Origin: Sporolactobacillus shoreicorticis
GTDB taxonomy: Bacteria > Bacillota > Bacilli > Bacillales > Sporolactobacillaceae
Reading direction: 5' to 3'
Assembly: GCF_024125445.1 (NCBI RefSeq)
Contig: NZ_JAMXWM010000003.1
Coordinates: 1 to 64,000 of the forward strand
DNA: 64,000 nucleotides
Below the pieces are notes generated by a model that made no database searches, was not told the origin of the DNA, and saw nothing but the letters and a program-made list of their open reading frames with translations. Positions within the stretch are counted from its first letter, which is position 1; the number at the start of each line of letters is the position of its first letter. Below are positions 42,317 through 49,577 of this stretch, one piece after another. Both the position numbers and the translations under genes were made by a program.

Positions 42317-42562
42317 ATGCTAGTACCAACTAAAAATTTACATGAAGATAAGTCAATAATAAAAATTGGTGCTAGGATCTTATTATTCATGAACTCGCCA
42401 CAAACAGTATCTTCTCTATGGGATCAATATAAACGTTTTCAGGAAAAAAATAAATGCCCTAATATTAAATTCGATACATTCTTACTTACATTAGACTTTT
42501 TATATATTGTTGGCGCAATAAATCAAAGTAAAGGAATTTTGAGGAGAGTTCGAAATGATTAA
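42317..42562 (+). CDS. ABC-3C middle component
   Basis: 81 residues, a winged-helix-like small protein: NLHEDKSIIKIGARILLFMN, then PQTVSSLWDQYKRFQEKNKC and FDTFLLTLDFLYIVGAINQS with a closing KGILRRVRND. Such middle components bridge the effector and the ATPase in ABC-3C systems. GGAGAG precedes ATG 42317. Its last 8 bases overlap the start of the ATPase gene, so the two are translationally coupled. Confidence 0.82.
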   Translation: MLVPTKNLHEDKSIIKIGARILLFMNSPQTVSSLWDQYKRFQEKNKCPNIKFDTFLLTLDFLYIVGAINQSKGILRRVRND

Positions 42563-44282
42563 AAAAATATATAGTTCCCTACCTTCTTTTAAAACCCTGT
42601 CGTTTAACAGTGGTGTTAATATTCTTTTGGCAGATAAAACTGACAATTCATCTGAAAAAAGCACTAGAAATGGTGCAGGAAAATCTAGCTTAGTTGAGAT
42701 TGTTCACTTTTTATTAGGTGGATCTTGTGGGAAAGAAAGCATATTTAGAACACCTGAATTGATAAATTATTCATTTTCAATGCTTTTGAATATTGAAGGA
42801 TACGAGATAACAGTTTCCCGAGCTGGTTCATCTCCTTCAAAAGTTCGTTTATCATTTGATCCTCAGTCTGATTTTTTCAAAATGATTAAGACTAAAAATG
42901 GCTACTGTAAAAATACAGATTGGAAAATTTATCTTGGAGCACTCTACTTTAACATAAACGCAGACAATGACGAAATAAATTTCCGATCCATATTCCCCTA
43001 CTTTGCGCGTAAACAATATGATGGTGGGTTTCTTGAACCTACAACATACTTCCGCAGTCAAAAAAATTCAAATAAACAAATCGCGCTTTCTTTTTTATTG
43101 GGGTTAGATTGGCATTTAGCAAACGAACAAATGAACCTAGAAACTAGAAAGAAAGATCTAAACAACTTAAAAAAAATAGTTGCTACGCAAACTTATAAAA
43201 ACTTATTAAATGTATCTGCCAATTTAAAAACTGAAATTACTCTAATTGAAGATAGAGTTAGTAAACTAAATAATAATATTAAAGCTTTTAAAGTATATCC
43301 CGAATATAAGAAAGTCGAAGAAGAAGCGAGTGAAATATCACGCCAAATATCAGATTTAAGTAACAAAAATTATCTTGACAAACAACTAATAGATGAACTT
43401 GAAAAAGCTGCTAATGAGGAAGCTGCTAATGTCTCGGAACTAACAATTGATAAAATTTATGAAGAAGTCGGTCTTAAATTACCCGATTTAATTAAGAATA
43501 CCTATGAAGATGCAAAAAAATTTCATGAGGCCATCATAAAAAATAGGAGGTCATATCTAAACGATGAAATAGTAGAACTTAAAACTAAAATGAGTGAAAG
43601 GCATGAAGAATTACAACTACTTTCTAAAAAACAAGAAAGTAAAATGCGAATTTTAAATTCGCATGGAGCTTTAGAACAATATAATAATCTTCAAAATGAA
43701 CTTAATATCTTGGAAAATAACTTAACAGAAAGAAAACGACAATTAGATATTTTAAACACTATTGATGAAAGCAAATCAAAAATTCAAGTTTCCGAGGAAA
43801 ATCTGAGGATGAAAACAAAACGTTCATTAGATGACCATTTTGAACTTCTGAAAAAAGCTATATTATCAATAGAACATTCTTCTAATGCACTATACAATTT
43901 TAAAAGTCAACTAGAAATTGGATTATCTAAATCAGGAATCTCATTTATAATGACAACAGATGGACAAAAAAGTAAAGGTATTACTAATATGCAAATATTT
44001 TGTTTTGACATTATGCTTATTGAAATGTCAATCTTTTTAAGTAGAAAACTTCGTTTTTTAATTCACGACAGTCATCTTTTTGATGGAGTCGATGATAGGC
44101 AAATTAAAAATGCAATTCAATATGCAATAAATCTTTCGAAAGACCTTGATTTTCAATATATAATTACTATGAATTCTGATGATCTACCAAAGTTCGATGA
44201 CCTTGATATTAATGATTTTATCCTCCCAGTAAAATTAACTGATAAAAGTGTTGATGGTGGGTTATTCGGCATAAGATTTTAA
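42555..44282 (+). CDS. ABC-3C ATPase (DUF2326, SMC/RecN-like)
   Basis: 575 residues. Walker A is in STRNGAGKSSLVEIVHFLLG near residues 37-56. A coiled coil of about 270 residues (from about 195 to 465, with repeats such as ELKTKMSERHEELQLLSKKQ) leads to the DUF2326 region: LEIGLSKSGISFIMTTDGQK, IQIFCFDIMLIE-like NMQIFCFDIMLIEMSIFL and FLIHDSHLFDGVDDRQIKNA, which carries the Walker B-like acidic motif. The ATPase probably senses invading nucleic acid and triggers the effector. Last gene of the operon; a palindromic terminator and the att site follow. Confidence 0.9.
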   Translation: MIKKIYSSLPSFKTLSFNSGVNILLADKTDNSSEKSTRNGAGKSSLVEIVHFLLGGSCGKESIFRTPELINYSFSMLLNIEGYEITVSRAGSSPSKVRLSFDPQSDFFKMIKTKNGYCKNTDWKIYLGALYFNINADNDEINFRSIFPYFARKQYDGGFLEPTTYFRSQKNSNKQIALSFLLGLDWHLANEQMNLETRKKDLNNLKKIVATQTYKNLLNVSANLKTEITLIEDRVSKLNNNIKAFKVYPEYKKVEEEASEISRQISDLSNKNYLDKQLIDELEKAANEEAANVSELTIDKIYEEVGLKLPDLIKNTYEDAKKFHEAIIKNRRSYLNDEIVELKTKMSERHEELQLLSKKQESKMRILNSHGALEQYNNLQNELNILENNLTERKRQLDILNTIDESKSKIQVSEENLRMKTKRSLDDHFELLKKAILSIEHSSNALYNFKSQLEIGLSKSGISFIMTTDGQKSKGITNMQIFCFDIMLIEMSIFLSRKLRFLIHDSHLFDGVDDRQIKNAIQYAINLSKDLDFQYIITMNSDDLPKFDDLDINDFILPVKLTDKSVDGGLFGIRF

Positions 44283-44307
44283 TTTTACACTTTCTAAACT
44301 ATTTAAG

Positions 44308-44344
44308 AAAAAAATCTGATGGTTATATAACCATCAGATTTTTT
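44308..44344. terminator. Perfect palindromic terminator at the element end
   Basis: AAAAATCTGATGGTTAT and its exact complement form a 17-bp stem, with A-run before and T-run after. It ends the ABC-3C operon and shields gerE from it; the att arm starts at 44343. Confidence 0.92.
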
Positions 44345-44369
44345 ATCCGCAATAAGTATGCACCGTGTT
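44343..44369. other. attL-type junction: left element arm plus core
   Basis: TTATCCGCAAT (44343-44353), AA, GTATGCA (44356-44362), CC, then core GTGTT (44365-44369). With the arm at 33607-33626 it makes a symmetric attP whose centre falls in the last TT of the core. Confidence 0.88.
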
Positions 44370-44513
44370 TGAAATGTGATTTCGAACAGTCTTTTCACTT
44401 ATGAAGAGTTCTTTAGCTATGTCTCGGGTCGTCTTGTCTTGGACAAGCAGTTCGAAAACTTCTCTTTCCCTCTTCGTCAGCAAAGGTTTTGGACGGTGAT
44501 ATTCTTCCTTCAA
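44365..44513 (-). CDS. gerE: gerE 5' segment (codons 1-50)
   Basis: TTG 44513 follows AAGGAGG at 8-base spacing. The frame reads KEEYHRPKPLLTKREREVFE, LLVQDKTTRDIAKELFISEK and TVRNHISNT. It is the GerE/LuxR-type HTH protein up to the recognition helix, nearly identical to B. subtilis GerE. After codon 50 the frame runs into element sequence (VHTYCG) and stops at 44343. A sigma-K-like promoter lies upstream. GerE activates and represses late coat genes in the mother cell. This truncated form lacks the dimerising C-terminal helix and is probably inactive until the 3' segment is joined. Confidence 0.93.
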
Positions 44514-44569
44514 AAATTCCCCCTCCTTGCTCAGCAAAAGAACGGGTGGGGAAGGCTTTTAGTCATTTA

Positions 44570-44596
44570 CATTTTATGAAAACAAGGTCGATGCGT
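44570..44596 (-). promoter_or_regulatory. gerE: Sigma-K-like promoter of gerE
   Basis: The minus strand has AC (44595-44596), 16 bases, then CATAAAATG (44570-44578), matching the sigma-K pattern AC-N16-CATANNNTA except the last base. It lies about 57 bases upstream of the TTG start. B. subtilis gerE is transcribed by sigma-K. Confidence 0.6.
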
Positions 44597-44639
44597 GCCA
44601 AGAATGAGTATTTTACGCAAACGCCCGCAACACCGTCAG

Positions 44640-45496
44640 TACATCTACAATATGGCGTTTGAGCCCAAGTTTACCGGATCAATGCCGAGAGCGAGACCGA
44701 TCAGCTGTGGCAGATGCAGGACGGGTATGGTGATGTCCTTGTCAAAGCCTTTTTGTGCGCCTGGTGATAGGCATCCATTTGCATCTGACAGAGCGGACAT
44801 GGCGTCACAATGCAGTCTGCGCCCGCTTCTTTTGGTGAAAGGCAATTGTTTCGTGTCAGCTTCTCGACTTCCTTTTGAACAGGAAAGACCGCATGGAAGC
44901 CGCAGCAAGCAAGTCATTGATCAAAGTTTACAATTTTGGCTCCGAGTACCTCGGCAACCATCTCCATTGACTGGGGATTTGCAGGATTTTCAAAGCCCAT
45001 AATTTGCGGTGGCATTAAGATATGGCAACCGTAAAAGTCTGCGACTGTTAATCCTGTGAGCGGGCGTACCACTTTTTCCTTCAATTGTTTAAGGCCGTAG
45101 TCTTCCAGCAGCAACCAAAGCAGATGGGTGATTTCCGTCGTTCCCTGATATTGCATGCCTGCCCTTTTCAGTGCTTGATTCACTTTCTCCTTAAGAAATT
45201 TGCTTCCATCAATCTGTTTTTTTGCTGTACGCAGCATCAGCGTGCATGTGTTCCACACTGTGACAATTTTCTTTACACCCAATTTTTCGCCAAGAACGAT
45301 GTTTCGTGCATTGACCAAGGTAAGCCGTCAAGGGATCATAGTCCTGAATGTGGCTGGCGCCGCAGCACGTCCAGCCATCCAGTTCAATCAATTCAATACC
45401 TAGCGCACGTGCAACCTCCATTGTTAACATCATTAATTCTTTTTCCGCAGATTTTAGTGTGCAGCCGGGAAAGAACCCGTATTTAAGACTTTTCAT
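44640..45496 (-). pseudogene. CCG-domain Fe-S subunit (HdrB/SdhE-like), broken
   Basis: The start (ATG 45496) reads SLKYGFFPGCTLKSAEKELM and ELDGWTCCGASHIQDYDPLTA. After a frameshift near 45320 it continues VNARNIVLGEKLGVKKIVTV, then WNTCTLML where a Cys is expected for the first residue. It goes on to LTGLTVADFYGCHILMPPQI, and after more shifts a C-terminal KGFDKDITIPVLHLPQLIGL. The family (CCG domain, two copies) binds Fe-S clusters in heterodisulfide reductases and non-classical succinate dehydrogenases. Several frameshifts make it inactive. It sits where B. subtilis has sdhCAB, upstream of gerE. Confidence 0.85.
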
Positions 45497-45600
45497 CGAT
45501 CTCGACCTCCTTGGCGAAATCATACAGTGCGCGAACACCTTGAATGCCTTCAACTGGTTTTTGATGTTCCAACAGGCAATAAATAGCCTTATGTAATTAT
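45483..45600 (-). pseudogene. C-terminal remnant of a gene upstream of the CCG protein
   Basis: The minus strand reads HKAIYCLLEHQKPVEGIQGV then RALYDFAKEVEIDEKS and stops at 45483, overlapping the CCG gene start by 14 bases. No start is present: the fumC 3' end abuts at 45597-45600. It is probably the tail of an oxidoreductase subunit (an sdhB-like Fe-S protein is plausible) removed by deletion. I cannot confirm the family. Confidence 0.45.
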
Positions 45601-46979
45601 GGATGCACCATTTCTTCAGGTTTAACATACGCATCAAATTCTTCACTGCTGAGCAGGCCGAGTTTTATTGCGGCTGCTTTCAAACTGATGCCTTCCTGAT
45701 GGGCAAGCTTTGATATTTTCGCTGATTTTTCATAACCGATCTTCGGATTCAAAGCGGTAACCAGCATCAATGAATGATGGAGGAAATAATCAATCTTCTC
45801 TTGATTTACTTTAATTCCGGAGACACAATGGTCATTAAACGATTGCATCACATCAGTTAAAAGCTTGACAGACTGAAGAAAATTGTACCCAATAACGGGC
45901 TTGAATACGTTTAATTCAAAATTGCCTTGACTTGCTGCAAACCCGATCGCCGCGTCGTTGCCCATGACCTGAACAGCGACCATCGTAACTGCCTCGGCCT
46001 GAGTAGGATTTACTTTGCCCGGCATAATGGAACTGCCCGGTTCATTTGCCGGAATCTCTAATTCCCCGAGGCCACAGCGAGGCCCACTCGCAAGCCAGCG
46101 CACATCGTTGGCAATTTTCATCAGGTCTGCTGCGAGCGCCTTTAAAGCTCCATGTGCCGCGACCAATGCATCATGGCTGGTCAGTGCATGAAACTTATTA
46201 TCCGAGGTATAGAATTTTTTCCCGGTCGTGGTGCTGATTTCCTTCGCCGCTCGATCGCCGAACGCGGCAGGAGCGTTTAATCCTGTTCCGACAGCCGTTC
46301 CACCGATCGCTAAGCCCCTAAGATGATTTAATGTTTCTTCAATGAGTGTCCTTGACTCCTTAAGCATGAATGCCCATCCGCTGATCTCTTGACCGACGGT
46401 GAGCGGAACGGCATCTTGCAAATGTGTGCGGCCTATTTTGACCACTTCGGCAAATTCCCGTGCTTTCGTGTCAAGTGTCGCTTTCAGTTCGTCCAATACC
46501 GGCAACAAACGATCTTCAATCGCTTGAACGGCTGCGATATGAAGCGCAGTTGGAAAGGTATCGTTGGAGCTCTGCGCCTTATTAACGTCGTCATTGGGAT
46601 GAACACGTAAATCACTGCCTTTTTCCTTCAGCAGCTGATTTGCGCGATTGGAAAGCACTTCGTTCATATTCATGTTTGATTGCGTGCCGCTTCCGGTTTG
46701 CCAAACAACAAGAGGAAACTCGTCATCCCACTTTCCCGATATCACCTCGTCGGAGGCGGCTGCAATCGCGGCTGCTTTCTCTGTATTCAATGTCTTTAGT
46801 TTTTGATTGGCTAATGCCGCACTCTTTTTTAAGATTGCAAACGCGTGAACAATCTCCAGCGGCATCTTTTCCCAGCCGATTTTAAAATTATCCTTGCTTC
46901 TTTGTGTCTGAGCCGCCCAAAGCCGATCAGCCGGCACCTTGACCTCTCCGAGAGTATCATGCTCAAGTCTATAATTCAT
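45597..46979 (-). CDS. fumC: Fumarate hydratase, class II
   Basis: 460 residues of the fumarase/aspartase superfamily. [20 protein letters not shown] is the usual start. [60 protein letters not shown], and the signature loop [20 protein letters not shown] with catalytic Ser are all present, then [15 protein letters not shown]. It interconverts fumarate and malate. ATG 46979 follows GGAAGGGAAG. With the neighbouring CCG Fe-S gene broken and sdh absent here, it may serve fumarate/malate interconversion or purine and arginine by-product use, not a full TCA cycle. Confidence 0.96.
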   Translation of the reverse strand: MNYRLEHDTLGEVKVPADRLWAAQTQRSKDNFKIGWEKMPLEIVHAFAILKKSAALANQKLKTLNTEKAAAIAAASDEVISGKWDDEFPLVVWQTGSGTQSNMNMNEVLSNRANQLLKEKGSDLRVHPNDDVNKAQSSNDTFPTALHIAAVQAIEDRLLPVLDELKATLDTKAREFAEVVKIGRTHLQDAVPLTVGQEISGWAFMLKESRTLIEETLNHLRGLAIGGTAVGTGLNAPAAFGDRAAKEISTTTGKKFYTSDNKFHALTSHDALVAAHGALKALAADLMKIANDVRWLASGPRCGLGELEIPANEPGSSIMPGKVNPTQAEAVTMVAVQVMGNDAAIGFAASQGNFELNVFKPVIGYNFLQSVKLLTDVMQSFNDHCVSGIKVNQEKIDYFLHHSLMLVTALNPKIGYEKSAKISKLAHQEGISLKAAAIKLGLLSSEEFDAYVKPEEMVHP

Positions 46980-47177
46980 CAATGGTCTCTTCCCTTCCTT
47001 TAATTCTATACTCAGTGTCACATAAATCTTCTAATTTGTGAAATACCAATTATTGAACATTCATTAATTTTGTTACGTACGTGAAGTGACTGCGGAGAAA
47101 AATAAAACATGCTTAACGTTTATACGTCGTAGTGAAACGGGGAAAAGACAGTTATAATAGTCAATGGAGGGATGAAG

Positions 47178-47648
47178 ATGACGAGAGGCAAAACCTGTCC
47201 GCAACCGGAACACTATGGTTATGCGACCGTACCGGCTTTCGGCTATGAACTTATAAGAAATTTGCTAATTCCCGAACTGCTTGGCAAGGAAACGGCATCA
47301 ATCCTTTATTGGTCGGGACGTAAAATAGCGCGTCAATATCCGCTCGATAATGAGCAGCAGATTATTGACTTTTTTGATCGGGCCGGATGGGGGCAGTTGA
47401 AGCAAGTGGCTAAAGCAAAAAATAAACTAACTTTTGAATGCGATTCCCCGATCGTTGAATCGAGAATTAATGATTATCCGGATTCAGGCAGTTTTTCATT
47501 AGAAGCGGGCTTTATTGCTGAACAGATCCAACGGCAAACCGGCTGTATCGCTGAAAGCTATATGGAAACAAAGACCGGCCGGCAGAAAAAGGTTATCTTT
47601 CTCATCAAATGGGATGCGAAGGATCCTGTAGGAACAGCAAATCAATGA
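47178..47648 (+). CDS. yslB: YslB-family (DUF2507) protein
   Basis: About 156 residues: FGYELIRNLLIPELLGKETA, then SILYWSGRKIARQYPLDNEQ, FFDRAGWGQLKQVAKAKNKL and SFSLEAGFIAEQIQRQTGCI. This is the DUF2507 family, of unknown function with a small-molecule-binding (V4R-like) fold. In B. subtilis yslB lies between lysC and sdhCAB, as here between lysC and the sdh position. ATG 47178 is better spaced from GGAGGG than 47172. Confidence 0.92.
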   Translation: MTRGKTCPQPEHYGYATVPAFGYELIRNLLIPELLGKETASILYWSGRKIARQYPLDNEQQIIDFFDRAGWGQLKQVAKAKNKLTFECDSPIVESRINDYPDSGSFSLEAGFIAEQIQRQTGCIAESYMETKTGRQKKVIFLIKWDAKDPVGTANQ

Positions 47649-47666
47649 TTTTTAATAATCTCAAAA

Positions 47667-47707
47667 TAAGCAACACCTCAAGGCATGAAACCTTGAGGTG
47701 TTGCTTT
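47667..47707. terminator. Strong bidirectional terminator
   Basis: AAGCAACACCTCAAGG pairs perfectly with CCTTGAGGTGTTGCTT over a 7-base loop, between the convergent yslB and lysC genes. Confidence 0.93.
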
Positions 47708-47784
47708 GTTTAAACGAAACTTCGTGTCTCTGAATGGTGGAAAGCTAGAAGCAGTCGGACTGCCGGCTCTTGTGCTGCATTTTC

Positions 47785-49017
47785 TTACAAGCTCATTGAC
47801 TCCTCTTCTGCCAAATGAAAGGTTTCATGAAGTGTATCGAGTGCCAGCATCAGCTTGCTTTCATCAATAATCGTTGAAACTTTGATTTCAGAAGTACTAA
47901 TCATCTTGACCTTGATATCCTTTTCCGCTAACGCGTGGAACATCTCAGCCGCGACACCTGGATTAGACGCCATGCCTGATCCGACAATCGAAACCTTTGC
48001 AAGCTCGGATTCAAAGATCATTTTATGGTACTCAAGTTCAGCCTCCTGAGCACGCAGTACATCAAGTGTTTCATTCAATGCATCGTGATCAACAGTGAAT
48101 GACAGACTTGTTCTCGCTTCATCAAGAACGTTCTGAACAATGACGTCGATATTAATATGTTTCGCCGCAATCGCATCAAACACGCGTGATACTGCCGTTA
48201 CGTTATTGGGAAGTCCGAGCAGCGTCACCTTCGTCACATTTTTTTCAAAAGCAAGTCCTCTGACCGATTTTGTCTTCTCCATTGACACTTCCTCCTTAAT
48301 TACTGTACCCTCGTCATCGGAGAATGAGGAGCACACGACCAGTTCAAGATGGCTGTTCTTCGCATACTCAACAGCGCGCGGATGAAGCACACCTGCTCCA
48401 AGATAGGCCATTTCAAGCATTTCATCATAACTGATTTCCTTCAGCTTTCGCGCCTTGTTCACGTAGCGCGGATCTGTTGTAAAGACCCCGGTCACATCTG
48501 TGTAAATTTCGCATCGCTTCGCACCGAATGCTGCTGCGATCGCCACAGCCGAAGTATCCGAACCGCCTCTGCCCAGCGTTGTAATTTCACCGTCTTCAGT
48601 CACACCTTGGAATCCGGCTACAATCACAATTGACCCTTTCTTCAACTGTGGACGGATCAATGAGGTATCAATTGATGAGATCCGTGCACTTTCATGAACA
48701 GCTTCCGTTTTGATTCCGGCTTGCCAACCGGTAAAAGATACCGCATGGCAGCCGCGTTCGTTCAACACCATCGACAGCAATGCGATGGTCACCTGCTCAC
48801 CCGTCGACAAGAGCACATCCATTTCCCGCTTTGACGGACGATCGGAAATCGATTCGGCCATTGAAACAAGTGTATCCGTTGTTTTCCCCATTGCTGAAAC
48901 AACCACAATCACTTGATTGCCGGCTTCTTTTTTCTTAATTACCTTATCCGCTACCCTCTGCAACCGTTCCACCGAGGCAACAGATGTTCCACAAAATTTC
49001 ATTACCGTTAAAGCCAC
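47785..49017 (-). CDS. lysC: Aspartokinase (lysine-responsive)
   Basis: 410 residues. The kinase domain has VMKFCGTSVASVERLQRVAD, where the usual Gly-Gly is Cys-Gly, then GEQVTIALLSMVLNERG, TTLGRGGSDTSAVAIAAAFG and CEIYTDVTGVFTTDPRYV. Two ACT domains follow from about residue 265 (TKVTLLGLPNNVTAVSRVFD; LAKVSIVGSGMASNPGVAAE). It phosphorylates aspartate for lysine, threonine, methionine and diaminopimelate. GTG 49017 follows AAAGGAGCGAG. A lysine riboswitch and terminator upstream control it. An internal start for the beta subunit, as in B. subtilis, is likely but not proven. Confidence 0.96.
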   Translation of the reverse strand: MALTVMKFCGTSVASVERLQRVADKVIKKKEAGNQVIVVVSAMGKTTDTLVSMAESISDRPSKREMDVLLSTGEQVTIALLSMVLNERGCHAVSFTGWQAGIKTEAVHESARISSIDTSLIRPQLKKGSIVIVAGFQGVTEDGEITTLGRGGSDTSAVAIAAAFGAKRCEIYTDVTGVFTTDPRYVNKARKLKEISYDEMLEMAYLGAGVLHPRAVEYAKNSHLELVVCSSFSDDEGTVIKEEVSMEKTKSVRGLAFEKNVTKVTLLGLPNNVTAVSRVFDAIAAKHINIDVIVQNVLDEARTSLSFTVDHDALNETLDVLRAQEAELEYHKMIFESELAKVSIVGSGMASNPGVAAEMFHALAEKDIKVKMISTSEIKVSTIIDESKLMLALDTLHETFHLAEEESMSL

Positions 49018-49138
49018 TGCACTCGCTCCTTTAAACTATGACCGGCCTATTTATCTTCGTTCTTTCCGGATCCTCTATAATAAAACTGCGGGATCACTTT
49101 GATAAGAACGTGCTCCTCATTATTCGTTATCGTCAGTG

Positions 49139-49173
49139 ACAAAAAGAACAGCGAGAAATCCCCGCTGTTGAAC
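49139..49173 (-). terminator. Riboswitch-controlled terminator of lysC
   Basis: AACAGCG and CGCTGTT form a 7-bp stem, followed on the minus strand by TCTTTTTG, 120 bases upstream of the lysC start. Confidence 0.8.
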
Positions 49174-49364
49174 AGTCAATCATTTTTCAACATGCTGAGA
49201 TAGTTCTCCACACTTTTAAAGATGATGTTTAAAACTCTGGGAAAAAGAGACGACGGTTGTTCTGCTGGCGGCGCAGAAATCATCGTATTCTGCTTCAGCT
49301 TGCCCCCTCGCTCCTCACGCATTGCGGAAGATCTCTATGTCCTCGTTTTTAAACGATCACAAAA

Positions 49365-49512
49365 GTATGACAGCCCTGCACTTGTTCAATGCAGATCCAG
49401 CCCGGAACGATGATGAAGTCGCTTCTGGCTTCGGCAGGTTTCCCTTTCCACCGCGGTCAATGAATTCCATCTTTCTCGCGCGGCTTACTGATGAAGACTG
49501 CTCCTCTATCAC
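49365..49512 (-). promoter_or_regulatory. Lysine riboswitch (L box)
   Basis: On the minus strand the aptamer consensus blocks appear in order: GATAGAGGAGC, ATCAGTA, a GGTGGAAAGGGAAACCTGCC region followed by GAAG, then GGCTGGATCTGCATTGAACA and GTGCAGGGCTGTCA. It precedes an intrinsic terminator and lysC, so lysine binding should stop transcription. The 49174-49364 part is the expression platform. Confidence 0.88.
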
Positions 49513-49577
49513 TTCAGATATTTGAAAAATTAAGTTACGGAAATTATAACAAACCTAGCGAAACGAAACAATACCTT

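Larger units (their letters stand above)
33602..44364. mobile_element. gerE-intervening element with large serine recombinase
   Basis: About 10.8 kb inserted inside gerE between two GTGTT cores 10,768 bp apart. It carries, from left: a phosphoribosyltransferase, a DprA protein, a large serine recombinase, a DUF6270 protein, a lytic transglycosylase, two XRE regulators, an Mrr-type nuclease, a decayed ImmA/IrrE gene, an internal att-like arm, and an ABC-3C operon. It has no phage structural genes. Precise excision would restore gerE in frame. By analogy with skin, SPbeta and the reported B. cereus gerE element, excision is expected in the mother cell during sporulation. That timing is inference. 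Confidence 0.9.

Noticed and set aside
33602-44364. The element as an ordinary prophage
   Set aside because: No capsid, tail, terminase or replication genes are present; only a recombinase, regulators and cargo.
44343-44537. A stand-alone small LuxR-type regulator
   Set aside because: The frame is the first two thirds of GerE and ends in six residues read from the element. The missing C-terminus lies at 33521-33601, so it is a gene fragment awaiting reconstitution and not a separate regulator.
44595-45002. Plus-strand ORFs of up to 135 residues
   Set aside because: They are antisense to the readable CCG-domain pseudogene and have Arg/Pro/Ser-rich shadow composition with no ribosome site.
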